Origin: Chaetorhynchus papuensis
Taxonomy: Eukaryota; Chordata; Aves; Passeriformes; Rhipiduridae
Assembly (NCBI GenBank): GCA_013396525.1
Contig: VWYX01000202.1
Span: 744,001 to 808,000 of the forward strand
Direction: 5' to 3'
DNA length: 64,000 nt
Under the pieces are notes generated by a model, which was not told the DNA's origin, did not search any database, and saw nothing but the letters and a program-made list of their open reading frames with translations. Numbering within the stretch: position 1 is the first letter of the stretch; every line of letters starts with the position of its first letter. The position numbers and the translations under genes were made by a program. Below are positions 25,879-38,569 of this stretch, piece by piece.

Positions 25879-25920
25879 AATTCCTATTCCGGAATTTAGA
25901 ATTCCTATTCTGGAATTTAG
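25879..25920. repeat. 21-bp tandem duplication with palindromic units
   Basis: Two adjacent 21-base copies (25879-25899 and 25900-25920) differ at one position (CCGG versus CTGG). Each copy is itself an inverted repeat, AATTCC opposite GGAATT. Confidence 0.85.
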
Positions 25921-27173
25921 TCTTGGAGTAGGGGATAGAATCATCCAATTGTTTAGGTACACGAGGCTTATGTTATTGAGGTGCTGTGCAGCAGTTAAGG
26001 AAAAGAACAGATCAGGAATACCAAACCTTCCTTGGGTTGTTACTGAGCTGATTCAGGAACTGCTCCTTAAAAGAACAGCGTGAGCTGTTCCAGCATGGGC
26101 TGGGATTGAAGGATTCAAGTGTGTCAGGCAGGTTTTTGAGGCACAAACACCAGCCTTCCTTGGGGTTAGGAGTGCTGGTCTGTGGCAAACAGAAGCACTG
26201 ACTTACAAAGCACAATTGCCCTGCTTGGAGCATTAATTGACTCTCTAATGTTGGTATAATTATATTTTAATGAAATAATGGGCATAAGAACTGGTGGGGA
26301 ATGGTTACTAAGGCATGAAACAACATAGACTCTGACTTTTGCAGATGAGCACCAAGATTTTTGGCAGCCAAATACTCTTAATGGAGGGAGCACCTATAGA
26401 CACTTTTATTCCAGACTAGGAGGCTGAAATAATCTCAATTTGTACTTCTCTGTAATGATAGTAATGGAGACACAGTTGTTTTACTGTGCATCTGTTCGTT
26501 TCCACCGTGATTCTGCCATGTAGTGATCAAATTTTACCAGAGTTTTATATTATTATAAGTGTTTTATTACATTCCTATGTATTTAAGAATCACTTAGGAC
26601 AAGCTAACAGCCAAGATTTTAAATTAGTATCAACAGGTGTAGTTTGTTGGGGAAAAAAGTCTTGATAATTCTCATGAAATGGGGAGGTTACTTATAAGGA
26701 GTGTAGGCCATATACACAAATACAGACAGTGTTCTCCTTTATAGAGAATCTTGGATTTTGGAAAACAAATGGGTGAAGCTGGGAGTGGGAAATCCCAGAG
26801 GGCTGGAGGTGAAAATGAGATGTTTCTTCTGACATCAGGAAGAGTTCCTTGTCCCACTACTCCTGACACGGCGTTGCACTGATGGGCTGTGCAGTGTAAT
26901 GATTAACTTGGGACAGATACAAGCAGCATTTCATGTGTCTCTGTGTGCTGGTGCTACAAGTCAATGCAGAATTAGAGCAGGTGTTCAAAACCAGAAGGGG
27001 CAAAGGTCAGGAGGATGCTTGGAATTAAGGGGCTGGTTGGACATGAGCTGCAGCTGGCACAGAGATGTTCAGCATCCTCATGGATGTCTCTCTGTTACCT
27101 GTGCTCCCCTAAGCTCGCTGCAAAAAGAGGCACTGAACTCCTGTGACAGCTTGATAGGAAGAAATTGTTCTCA

Positions 27174-27213
27174 TTCCAAACACTAATAACTCGTTCCAAA
27201 CACTAATAACTCG
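27174..27213. repeat. Perfect 20-bp tandem duplication
   Basis: The unit TTCCAAACACTAATAACTCG is present twice, head to tail and identical, at 27174-27193 and 27194-27213. Confidence 0.95.
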
Positions 27214-30200
27214 TTTGCTTCTTGGAATGAAGCAGCAGACACATGATAATCTCAGACAGAGGCTTTGAATAAATTCCCATCTTCTGCTCCGGTGAGATTC
27301 AGCGCAAGGATAAGAGTTCTCAGCTCCAGGAGATGCCCACTGAGGAAAACTTAACAGAGACGGCAAACAGGTACGTAGAGAAAATAGAGTTTTGTTAGGA
27401 ATTAACACATTTGCCTGTATTTGTAAGAGGCTCTGCTCTGTTGTGCCCTGCTTTTCTACGCTTTTATGCCTCTTTCTCTAAATGTTTTTGTATCTTCCTC
27501 TTTTGGTGCATCGGCCTTTCTCAGCAGCATTTTTATTCTGTGTAATTTCTGAGCATGCCAGGTGTTGATTTGCCACTTTCCCAAAGCCCCCTTGGGATTT
27601 CCCTGCCCTCCTGGTGCTGCTTTCCAGGATAACTCACCTGGGGACACTGTGCCTCTGCCAGGAGCTGTTCCAATAGCTCCATCCCAGTTCTGGTATGGAA
27701 AGCTCCTGTGTACCCCGTATGTCCTGCCTTGGCTCTCGGGTGGAGGCAGCCTCGCCTGTTTCCAAGCTGAGATATAGTTTGGGCATTGGATTTCACTGCA
27801 GATAAGACCTTTCAAAGCTTCAAGCCTCACCCATGAGCTTCTTGATGAAAGACATGTTTATTTAGCTTTTCCTTTTTGTTGGTTTTGGCTCTGTAGCCTC
27901 TGGTCTGGGAAAAGGTGCAGTGTTGGGTCTTTTGGTGGCGCTGAGAAAAGCGTGACAAGGAGACACATGAATTAAAATCTGCATTACTTTTACCAGAAGA
28001 AAAATGCTGCAGTTCAGTTTTTTAGATGAAATGATAAGAACTTGGAGTGTGATTGATGGCTGGGTACAGCAAAGGGAACAGTTTTTTCCCTGGCTCCCAT
28101 TGCTCGTGTTACTCAGGTACAAGAGCTTTATTCATTCGTTTTTTAAGGACTCACTCCCACTGGCCTCTCCTCCTGCCATAGACTGCAAGTGGCTCCTCGT
28201 TTTTGCAGACACATCTCCTTTTTGTGGAGCTGCACCGCAAACAAACGTTAAAAATAACCCCGTGGGAATAAACCCGAGGTCATTCCCTGTTTGTTTGTCT
28301 CTTTCAGAGCGGCCTCACAAAGCAGACGGAGCAGTGAAGAAACCAGGGGGTAAGGAGTGACCTATAATGAGGGGCAGGACTGTGAGAATCCATGCATTTC
28401 CCAAAAAGGCAAATGAATCCACACCTGTGTGGGACACTTGGGATTCCTGAAAGATTCATCGGCTTCTTTAATTTTATTTTTCTTTGGGTTTTGTGTTTTA
28501 GTGTGCATTTAGTGGATGTAAAGAGAAGAGCATCTCAAGGTAACAGGAAACATTCCAGTCTATCCATGGGAGCCTGATGGGATTGCTGTATGAAATTAGG
28601 GGAGGGAGTGTTTAAAAAAAGCTTTTAGTTAAGAATGTTAAAGTAACGTTACAGGTAAAACAACTTCTTGGAAGTAACAAATTGTCATCACTGATCAAAT
28701 AATATAAGGGCAACTTTAGGACAGGTTATCATTCCCAGACCCGTGACCAACTTCCTTGCTGCTAGTTTCTGAGATCATTCCTTCATCTTCAGGAAATATC
28801 CCAGAGACCCAAATGGTTTCACCAGATGTGTTGTTATGGACAGTTTCTGGGCAGTCCTGCTTTTCCTGGGTGTGGGAGGAAAGGTTGGGCAAGCTGGACG
28901 CTCTCGTTTGCGTCACAGGAGCCACCACATGTCCACCTGGGTGGCTTCCCTGGCGAGGGCACACCTCAGCGTGTTGGCAGAGTTGCTGTAGGAGAGAAAA
29001 CACAGAGGGAATTCTTGAGGGGTGAGGGAGGAAGGGCAGGTGTGTGACCTTCTCCTTTATTTATCCATCCTATGGCATGAGGAATGTGTTTGTGGAAGCT
29101 CTCAGGAGCTCATGTCGGGGCTGTCCCCCCGTGGTGCTGCCTGTCCGCTCTGCCTCATGTTCCCGCTGTGTCCTTGCACCTTTTCCAGGTCATGGCCCTC
29201 CCCAAAAGGGAGCCCCTGTGGCCTTCTCTGGCCAGGATATCTCATGGTTCATTCTTCAGTGCTCTGAGTTTTCCCTGTTCTGCTCCAGGACAGGAAGGAC
29301 TATTCCCACTACCTGCTCAGTGATCTTGGGTGTTCTGTGTAGGGGCTCCTCATGGATGCCCTTCATTTCCTGCTCTCACATCCCTCCCTTGTGCTCCTGG
29401 CTGGGATGCAGGAGAAGGCAGGTGCCCTGGGCCATGCAGGAGCCCTCAAGGTCGGGGTCCTGGGGTGGGAGGTCCCTTTTCTCACACTGCAACTGGGAAC
29501 ATGGTCTATATCCCAATATGGGAGAGGGAAATAAAGGAGCTTTGTGGGTGGCAGCCAGAGGCCAGCTGTTCAGGCCAAGTTAAAATACCACTTTTCAGGC
29601 TGGAGGGATTTAAGCAGTGCCTAATTCTGGGCACTCTTTTGAGGCTGAATTACCTGAACCACCATGATCTGTGTAAAATGTAGCCCAGGTTGTCGCCCTG
29701 CTTCAGTGTCCATGGAAAGCCTGGGTGCCAAGGGAGAGTTCCTTCAGCCTCCCGTATCCACACGGTTCAGAAACTTCCTGGTGGAGAACAATTGTTTCTC
29801 AGGGCTGGAGCTGTGTGAGAGCACTGAGCAGTTCCTGCCCAGTGCAGGGCCATGGAAAGGTATGTCAGGTGTGGTGTGAGTGATTATTATCCATGGCAAG
29901 GGACCAGTCATGCAAGGCAAGCCCGTACAGTTCTTACTGACATTTCTGGGGAAGTTCAGTTGAGCTGAACACCAATATTCCCACAGCTACTGAGGCGTTG
30001 CTGCCCTCTCACTCTCCTCGCCGCCTCTGTTTGCATTTTTCTCCTAATGCTTTGCCTCACTCTGTGAGAAATACAAAGACACAGCCACCTCCCAGAAAAA
30101 TCCCTGCTCGGCAGGAGTTCCCCTCCCCAAGGCATTATGTCCAGATGGCTTTGAATCTCCCCAGGGAAGGAGACTTCCCAGCCCCTCTCTGGACAGGCTG

Positions 30201-30457
30201 CTCCAGCTCTCAGTCGTTCGAGTGCTGCTCCTTGCTCTCGGCCTCGCTGAACCCCTCGGTTTGTTGACACTGAAGGTATCGATTTCAGGGAAGGAGAAGA
30301 GGCCAATTCCCAGCTCATTCAGTCCTGCCGACAGACAAAGGCTGGGAGGAGCTGTGGTTACACAGGCACGGAGTGAGGAAAAGGGCCTGGGAAGGGGTTT
30401 TAGCCAAAGAGTTATTCTGTGAGGCAAAAAGGGAAGGGTAGAAGTTGGCCATGAGAA

Positions 30458-30609
30458 TACGGAGGTGTCCAAGGCCAGGTGGGATGAGGCTTGGAGCAAC
30501 TTGGTTTGGTGGAAGGTGTCCCTGCCCGTGGCAGGGGTTGGAATCAGATGGGCCTTATGGTCTCTTCCCACCCAAACTGTTCCACAGTTCCATGATTCAT
30601 TCTGTGATT
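30458..30609 (+). repeat. CR1 LINE 3' tail
   Basis: Classic CR1 3' end: 'GGTGTCCAAGGCCAGGT', 'GCTTGGAGCAAC', 'GGAAGGTGTCCCTGCCC', 'GTGGCAGGGGTTGGAA' and a terminal short repeat of the CATGATTCATTCTGTGATT type. It is a 5'-truncated copy. Confidence 0.88.
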
Positions 30610-33600
30610 TAGGCTGCTAGCTTTCTGATTGTATTACAGCAAGAAAATGCTTCTTAGTTTCACCCTGGAGCTTGATAAACTTGCAGCCAGCCCCTCCTGC
30701 CTCCCATGCAGACTGGAAAACCCTTTCCACTGTACTTCTAGGCATTTCTGGGCTTGGAAACAGCCCTGTGTTTCCCAGCATCACCTTTGCTTCTCCCTCT
30801 CTGTTTCAAAGGATGGCTTTCCTCAGAAAGTGTGCTATTTTGCTTTTAAAAGGCATTTTTAAAGGCCTAAACAAAAGCAAAAACTGCTGCTCAGCCTGAC
30901 TGATGTTTAACTTGAGATCCCAAAAGCCCAGTTTATGGCATTATTTGAAATTTACATTAATGCGTTTTTCTGATTAGAAATGAGATGATTTTTGGTTTTT
31001 TTGAGGGGTCGAGGAGGAATAACAAATGTGTGCATCCCTGTACATGTGTCAGCATCCTACATCTGTGTCCGTGTATCCATGTCCTCTGTGCCAGCCCTTT
31101 GGCACCTTGGGCAGCTTTTTCCCAGGGCTAGAAGCTGGAGCATCCCACTGGAGCTATTCCCGCAGCAGGGCTGCTTTCCCTGCAGACAGCCTGTAAGGCA
31201 TCCACCGCTTTTTCCCCTTTTCATCTTTTTTTTTCCTCCCGATTTCCATTCCGCCCCCTGTTCCCGCTGCAGTCCGTGGCTGGGGCTGCGCTGCCACCTG
31301 GCGTCGCGATCGCGGCAAGCCGGGAAGGAGCATCCCGCTCCTTGGGAAAAGGGTTTTTCGGCTGCCTCTTGCGGCTCTGAGACCTTCAAAAAACCCCTAT
31401 CAACAAACAAATATCCCGCCCCCCCCAAAAAAACCCAAAAACAACAACAAAAGAAGGGAAGCACTCTCTCCCAGAGAGCTGGAGCTGCCTCCCTGGGAAG
31501 GGGTTTTATTGGATGTTCTGTGTTCTTTATTATAATTGTTATTAGATAATGCAGTGGGATTTGAACCCTTCTGCAGTATCCTTTTCCTTATCCCTTTTCT
31601 TTGAGATATATATAGTAAATCAGATGGAGTCTTCCATGTGTTACCCTTTTCCCAAAGGATCCCTGTGGTTTAGGAGATGCGTTTTCCCACTGATTTCCCG
31701 TATTTGCATCTCCTGGGTTGTGCAAGGCTCTGAGGGAAGAAGCAGGCCTCTGCTGTCAGGAGCAAAAGTCACGGCCATTAATATGCCGGGCTTTGGGATT
31801 GAAGGCTGGGGAAAGAGAAGGGTAATGTTTATTTTTCCTTAGGAGAATGGGAAATGACGATTTTTTGACAAGGAATCTCCCTGGCAAATACTAATTGCAG
31901 GCTTGAACGGTGCCACCAGTGCCCAAGTGGAAGTTGGGGGACTAAATCACACGGACTGCAGCTCTGGGTGGATCCTGCTCCAGCCCTGTCCTGCCTTTCC
32001 TTCCCTCGGAGATGTGGATTTGCAAGGAGCTGGATGGCGCCGAGTGCCAGCTGTATCCGAATACAAGGGGGTGATTCAGGGATCGGGGAGAGGTTCCCGT
32101 TGGTGCCCCCAGCACAAAGGCAGGATTCAAGTGGAGCAGCCCCATCCCGGGGATGAAATTGCAGCCCCTGCATTGTGCCGAGGACGGGCCTTGTTTCCCT
32201 AATCCGCTGCTGCTCCGCAGCTTTAAATCTGAGGGAAAGAGAATCTGGATGTAAATGCAGCTGTGAAAGGAGTCAGTGATGGCAGGGAAATGTGATATAA
32301 AATTATAGCCGGGATGGGCAGGCAGGGATTTATTTTGGATGTGGGAGTAACAGCCGTGCGTGCACACATAACCCCAAGGAGCCAGTTTCTCTCATCTCAG
32401 TCTTGCCAAACATGGGTGACTTTAGGCAGGGATAATTTTAAGGTCTGCAGGGTCATGTCTTACCCCTTGATTCTGCTGCATCCTCTCTCTCAAAGATGGG
32501 AGTGTTTTTAAGCCCCTGTTTTTTTAATAGAGGAATTTCTCGCCTTCCTGGGCGGGAAATGAGCAAATTTTCTCCATACATTTCCCCTTTCAAGATTAGT
32601 ATAGATTATATGGAATTAATTACATAATCTGTTACTAAGTACTGGAGGATAGTTGCTAGGTCAAGATTTCAGTGTATTCCTTTCCTCAGTGTATCCCTAA
32701 CTCAGGAAAGGTGCAAATGAGTCCCAGAGTGGAAATCAGCGGATATCACGAATAATGTTGTTCCTGATGAATTAACACCCTGACCTCCTCAAGGTGACTT
32801 TGGAGGTTGCTCAGAGCATCCTTGGCATTGTTTAATGGCTTTGCTGTGACATCCGTCTTCAACCCAAATGGATTCTGCAATAGCTTAAAGAAGAAATTAA
32901 AAAGCAAGTTAGTGCTTGAAAGGTTGAAAAGGAATTCTGCTTGGCTTGACCTAGCTCCTCATGGGAATGATTCTTCTGAGATTTCAGATGCATTTCAATC
33001 CATAAATCGGGGGAAAGGCACTCCAGGTTTTACAGCTTGAGCACCTCAGGTCTTTTTTCAGCAGCAGAGAGGAATCAGCCCCTCAGAGAAGTGAAGGGTT
33101 TGAATTCCAGCTTCCTATTTCCATGTAAGCCAAATACAATCCATGATGCCAGATCAGTGCAGTGTATTGCGAGATGGTTCCTGTGATTCCCCCCAGGACC
33201 CATTTCCTCCTGATTTTGTTTCTAAATTTGTGGTTTGTTCTAGCAATGCTTTTTGCTTCGGGCTTCATTAATACAGTGGGATATTTACCTGCACCAGAGT
33301 ATGCTATTTGACTGCTTATATACAGGAACAATTACTGCAAAGGAGATGGAAACGTATCCTGGGGATAGCCTGGAGCTCCAGGGGCCAGCTTCCACTCACA
33401 GCAGCATTTAGCTTGTTAGAAAAACTGCAAAGGCAGGAGCTGCAAAGCTGCAGGGCCATGGTGGCATCTGGGAGAGGACAGGAAAGGTAGAGGAAACACA
33501 GGGGACCAGATCCTCCTGCTGCAGCTGCTTCCAGTGGAGGTATTCCCCAAATCCTCACCCTTCCAAAGCGAATCCGAATGTTTCAGGTGCAGGTACTGTC

Positions 33601-33703
33601 TGAGTGTGTTAAGCCACTGTTAGAGGATGTTGGTTACCCGCAGTGGGAGAGGGAGGTTTAGAGCTTTTAATAACTTTTGCATTGTCTGTTGATGTTTCAA
33701 TAG
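30610..33703. other. Intergenic sequence without recognised gene
   Basis: Unique sequence. A GC-richer stretch at about 31.1-31.5 kb carries a 185-codon open frame on the plus strand ending in a poly-Asn/Lys/Gln-like low-complexity part; I regard it as chance. A C-run/A-run lies at 31410-31455. No repeat family is recognised. Confidence 0.65.
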
Positions 33704-34982
33704 GCTCCAGGCTGGAAGTTTGATCCGTAAAAATGTCGGGTGTCGGGTGGTTGATGAATATAAATTGCTGAACAGCGTAGGCCTGCGAGGCTGGAGGATG
33801 CACCAGGGAGACAGGGCTGTCTTCCATGTCGAGGAACTGGACTGTGAAATTAAGCACATGGGTTTGCAGCCTTGTCATTTTGCCTTGTGTCTCCTGGAGT
33901 TCCACTGCTGCGGACACATCCAGTTTATGAAGATGCACAAAGAGGTAAGAAATCCCCTGTGGCACAGACAAAAAGCGTGGAAAAGTTACAGGGAGGAGGT
34001 TAAAGAGTGCAGGAGCTGGTGTGGCTGGAGAAATGCCTTGGAGAAATCTGGGTGTTATCCAAATTACACAGAAGATAGGCCATCTTTTTCATCTTTGGGA
34101 AGGAGAAATATATGAAATATCCTGCTCCAAGCCTTTTGACCTGTGGGTTGGAGAAGAGATAATACAAGACCCAAAGTTTTAAGTGAAGGGAGGCAAGGAT
34201 AGCCCGGGTGGAATGATGCTGGATGGGGGTGAAGGACATGCTTCAGACAAGCCAAATTTGCCTTCCCCATGTAGGAAAATGTGACTTTCACAGGCTTTGA
34301 GCTTTGGTTCAGTATTAGCTGTAGATCAGAGTAAATGAGGTGTGTAATAAACAGCCATGCAGAGGGGCTGTGCTGGCCATTGCTCCGAGCTGGGAAAAGG
34401 CCTTTCTTACCCTGCTTGGCTGAAATCCTGATGTCTTAAATCATTTTACTGGCCAGAGGCTTGGGGGAAAAATGATTTGTCAGGATTCCTGATTATAACA
34501 AAGAAGTAGAATGGACTGTGCTCCTCAATTACAGCAGTCATTCCAATCGCTCTTCCTCCCACTCAAGGTGGACTGGGAAAGGCAGCTGGCACATAAATAA
34601 ATCCAAACACAGCCCATAGATTTTGTACTGCTGGAGGAAGGGGAGCCTGGGGGTGTTGGTGGCTGAGGGAACGGGGGAGTTTCGCCGTGGGGAGATGGTT
34701 TTCATCACGTCCCCATTTACAAAGTGTTCTGCCACATCCTGGAGCCGGAGCAGATGGATTGTAAGGAAAAGGTTCATTTGCTCGGGATGGATGGCACTCT
34801 CGAAAGCGAAACGCCGTCGGAGATTTTTATCTGCCACAGGTGCTGCCTCGGAGACAAGGCCTTCACGATGGATGGGGCGGGAGCGCCGAGCCGGAGAGCT
34901 TTGGCAGGTCTCCCACGATGACCGGAATTTCAGATATTGCAGCCATTTTCCCGTTGCTTTAGCACGTTCCACAGCCACTCCG
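33609..34982. other. Uncharacterised open segment with splice-like borders
   Basis: I do not recognise a gene here, but three open stretches cluster. On the plus strand a 240-base block (33704-33943) follows a good acceptor (…TGTTTCAATAG) and ends in GAG|GTAAGA; one frame is open through it. A second plus-strand block ends at 34981 in front of GTAAGT and has an acceptor-like tract ending near 34567, but all three plus frames hold early stops there. On the minus strand, open frames cover 33609-33971 (120 codons) and 34538-34978 (146 codons), the latter with fairly protein-like composition. Possibilities are a non-coding RNA on the plus strand, a decayed gene on the minus strand, or chance. Confidence 0.3.
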
Positions 34983-35165
34983 TAAGTCTCTGTGCTCCAG
35001 TGGGGTCTGGTGGCCTCGCAGTCTGAGTGGGGCAGAGTACCTGAGGTTTTGGGGAGGAGTGGTTAAAACATCAGGAGGTGAGTACCTTTGTGGGGAATAT
35101 TTACATGCCTGAGCTCATATTTGCAGTTGTTCTTCCTGGAATAGGGTCTAAAAGCTTGTTCTTGT

Positions 35166-35310
35166 AGGATCATAAAATCCTGGGATGGTTTGGGTTAGAA
35201 GGGATTTTAAAGCTCATCCAGTTCCAGCCCCTGCCATGGTCAGGGACATCTTCCACAAGACCAGGTCGCCCCAAGCCCCATCCAATCTGCCCTTGAAGCC
35301 CCTAGCACTG
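35166..35310 (-). repeat. CR1 LINE 3' tail, inverted
   Basis: The reverse-complement form of the CR1 tail: 'GGATGGTTTGGGTTAGAAGGG', then a stretch matching 'AAAGCTCATCCAGTTCCA', 'CCTGCCATGGTCAGGGACA' and 'CCCCATCCAATCTG'. It is oriented opposite to the neighbouring copies. Confidence 0.88.
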
Positions 35311-36350
35311 GTCACTGCTGGGATTTTCACTGTGGAGTAGCTGTTTGACAGTCAGGAGTGACACCTGGATAGTGCCTTCAGTCAGTGGCTTTGCTTGCAG
35401 AGAAATTAAGTGGCCAAAACCCGAAGTCAAAGCTTGTGTACAAACGGGAACAAACGTGCCTCGTGCACTGACCCATGGCTCATTCCCAGCCTGCCACCAT
35501 CCTCTGGAGTGCCACCACACCCCTCCCGCTCCCTGGATCGCTGCCTGCAGGACAGAGACACCTCTGATAGGGATAATAAACCCGTGTGGAAGATCTGGGG
35601 ATTTGCTGTCAGGCAGGAGCAGGGCAGTGCCGGTGCTGGCTGGTGAGAGCTGCACTTCCCAGCTGATTCCCGGCTCCCCGGAGGCAGCTGACACAGCAGT
35701 GACAGAGAGATGACAGTCTGCCTTACCTCCAAGGGCTCAGCCTGCCTGGAGATGGGAACTGCAGGGAGAGAGCTGGGCTGCGGGATGCTTCCTGCTGCTC
35801 TCACTTCACAGCCTGTTCAATTGTCAGGGACCCCACGGCGGGGGAACGAATCCCTGTCAGAGCATCCCGCTGGAATAAACGGAACGGGAGCGGGACTGCC
35901 CTGATGGCAAACATCACTGCCCACGGCAAAAGCCTGCTGGGTACTTCCAGCACTGCCCAGAGCTCCTTAGTGGACCCTCAGCACCTGCAGGGCTGCACAT
36001 CCTGGGGTGAAGCCTCGGTGTCGGCTTAGGGTAAACAGAAATTCCTCTACTTCCCAGTGTGTTATCCTCGTTAATCAGGGGTCTTCCATCTGAACTCAAC
36101 AAGGGTACTCACCATGAGATCACTGTCTAAATTCTGGGTGTTTTACTGGAGATATCACAGCAGGACTAATGGTTCCGAGTTCGGCTTCTCCCTTCTTCCC
36201 TGTCTCTGAGGGAATTGGGAACAGTGTGGTGAACCTGTGAATTGGAGGTTCTGAACTGTGCGGATGGGACAGGGCCTAACCAGCCCCAGGGATGAGAGCC
36301 AGGCCAAAAACGGGGAAGCAGCTGCCTCTGTTATTCCCTCTATGCCCCGT
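35311..36350. other. Intergenic sequence without recognised gene
   Basis: Moderately GC-rich unique sequence between two CR1 tails. Open frames up to about 130 codons occur on both strands without any supporting signal. Confidence 0.65.
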
Positions 36351-36487
36351 CCCCGGAAGTGTCCAAGGCTTGGTTGGATGGAGCTTGGAGCAACCTGGGA
36401 CAGCGGAAGGTGTCCCTGCCCATGGCAGGGGTGGGAACTGGATGGTCTTGAATGTCCCTTCCATCGCAAACCATCCTGGGATTCCCT
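36351..36487 (+). repeat. CR1 LINE 3' tail
   Basis: CR1 tail with 'GAAGTGTCCAAGGC', 'GCTTGGAGCAACCTGGGACAG', 'TGTCCCTGCCCATGGCAGGG' and 'GAACTGGATGGTCTTGAA', ending near 'AACCATCCTGGGATTCC'. Confidence 0.9.
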
Positions 36488-37431
36488 CTCTGAAGAGATT
36501 TTCTTTTAATAGTGGCTGCACAAATGAGGAAAAGTAAAATTTTTCCCCCTAACGTATAGTGATTTCTAAGAATATCCATTTAGAAATCACTGTTTCTAAA
36601 AATAAATATTTACAGAAATGAATAGCTTACAAATAATTCCAAAACACCGAGTAATTGCAAAACAAAATTTATAAATATTTTCAAAATTAATTGCTGTTGC
36701 TTCCCAGTAGAGCAGATGGAAAAATTTCTGTTAAAATGTTCCTCCATTGCTCTCTAAACATATTAAGAACTTATTCAAATCTAGGGATAATGAGGGCTTA
36801 ACATAGGTTACTGGTTTTTCCCTTTTCCTGTGTGCCCTGAAGATTAAATCAGAATCAATCTTTACATTTGAGTTCAATCCCAAGGAAGTGTCATACTGAG
36901 TAAGCCGAGGGTTGTGCTGCAGAAAATGTGCCTGGAACCACAGGTTTTGACCAAATTGTTGAACTTTGGTGGAAAGAATGAATAACTTTGTTCATGCATT
37001 GTCTGAAGCACCTTAATGATAAATCCCATGGATACACATGGTATTTAAATTCTCCCTGTTGTGAGGTTCTGTTCGTGTGCTCTGTCCATCTTTGGAGCAC
37101 TGTGTGTAAGATGACAGAGCCAGGAGGAGCCATGGGAGCTGGGGTGGTGGCCAGCACCCTCCTGGGTGGCTGCAAGGCCCTCGCCGTCAATAGACAATGG
37201 ACCTGCTCAGGGAAACAAAATCCCTTGTCATCGAGTGATTTTGTGGGAATTAGGGATTGAAACCCTCTCGCCAGTTGGTTTATTTCGTTGTTCTGTGCGA
37301 AATGCTTTGATGTGCTTTCTCCAGGTTTTTGGGGAATGATCATCTACATGGATGAGGTGCCCTAACAGTGAGGAGTGAAAAGAAAGGAAGCACAAGCATT
37401 GCCTGAACCTTGGTCCTTTACAGGCAGGGCT
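36488..37431. other. AT-rich intergenic sequence
   Basis: An AT-rich block (about 36.53-36.90 kb) with many ATTT/AAAT runs, followed by unique sequence. No gene seen. Confidence 0.7.
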
Positions 37432-37512
37432 CTTGCTGTAGCATCCCTGGAGGTGTCCAGGGTGGGGTTGGACAGGGCCTGGAGCAAACTTGTCTATTGG
37501 AAGGTGTCCCTG
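37432..37512 (+). repeat. CR1 LINE tail fragment
   Basis: A short partial CR1 tail: 'TAGCATCCCTGGAGGTGTCC', 'GGGTTGGACAGGGCCTGGAGCA' shortened, and 'GGAAGGTGTCCCTGCC', with the terminal part missing. More diverged than its neighbours. Confidence 0.75.
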
Positions 37513-38569
37513 CCTCGTTTCTCTCATTTCAGAAGAGCTGTGTTCCTCCAGAGCCTGGACTTGTATTCCCCATGGTCCCAAGTGTGTCTGTCTCCTTTGG
37601 AGCAGGGCTTCCCATGGCCTCGGGAGCAGTCCTGTCTCCTGGAGCTAATGGGATTGAAATCGCTGCTGTGCTCATGGCTGAGAGCGGTGCTTTGTCTCCT
37701 CCAGGGACCCTCCTGCTTCATTCCAGCTCATCCCATCCTCGGCATGGCTCAGACCCGGCAAGGCCACGGGCGTTATGTCTCTGCAGGGATTGTCTCTGCA
37801 GCCGGAGCGAGGGAGGGAGCAAAGCAGGGTAAATCTGCCAGCCCGTGACTCCGAGACTGAAATTAACAGAGGGATTCAAACAAGGAATATTCCTCATGCA
37901 CTTATACCTGCTGCAGAACTCATCATTCCACAGGGAAAAGAAATGATAGCGTGCAAAAATCCTGCCTTTACCTTGTGAGTGAAGGTTTCCCGTTCATCTC
38001 CCTCGCTTGCTATTTATTTCCACGTCCTCCTGGAGGGGCTGTTTTATCTGTAAAGGGAGAAAAAAAATATTCAACGTGTTTCAAATAACCTCCATCAAAT
38101 TAGAAGCTGAGTGGGAAGCGTTCCCACAAATGTCCCTTGGAATTCATAAAAGGCCGGACATCAGAAATGATGAGATTATTTAGGGTTTTATTTTCTCTGG
38201 CTGGAACAACATGAGATACATCAGGGGAACGACGCGATGCCTTCCGAGTGGCTGGACCCAGAGCCCTGGCAGTTCTGTGTGCATCTGTACAGCAGAGCCT
38301 GTCTCCGTTTCCCTTTCATTCCCATGCAGATTGCTCTCCCGGCGTGCCGGAGCGAACAGGCTGATGTGTGCCGGGTAAACATTTACAGCACAGAGTGCTA
38401 CAGTGCCCGAAATGATCCCAAAATCGGCCCTGCCGCAAATTGCCCTGAATGGGAATCATCTGCAGCCTGAGGGGATCGACTGGGAGCTGGCAGAACCGCA
38501 GGACAGAGCGTGGGGAGCCTGGGCCTGCAGAAGGGAAAAGAAGTCAGAGGCTGCATTGTTTCATTCCTC
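37513..38569. other. Intergenic sequence without recognised gene
   Basis: Unique, moderately GC-rich sequence. The open frames crossing 37.4-37.85 kb begin inside the CR1 fragment and are not genes. Confidence 0.65.

Larger units (their letters stand above)
24776..30457. other. Intergenic sequence, left part
   Basis: I see no gene. Two perfect or near-perfect short tandem duplications are present (25879-25920 and 27174-27213). The 28.7-29.9 kb stretch is GC-richer and crossed by open frames up to 179 codons, but these have no splice context, no recognisable domain and low-complexity Cys/Ser/Pro-rich composition, so I do not call them genes. Confidence 0.7.

Noticed and set aside
29044..29583. 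179-codon plus-strand open frame
   Set aside because: Cys/Ser/Pro-rich with other frames equally open; no family resemblance.
30992..31549. 185-codon plus-strand open frame
   Set aside because: Ends in homopolymer-derived Lys/Gln runs and has no recognisable domain; chance in a stop-poor GC-rich stretch.
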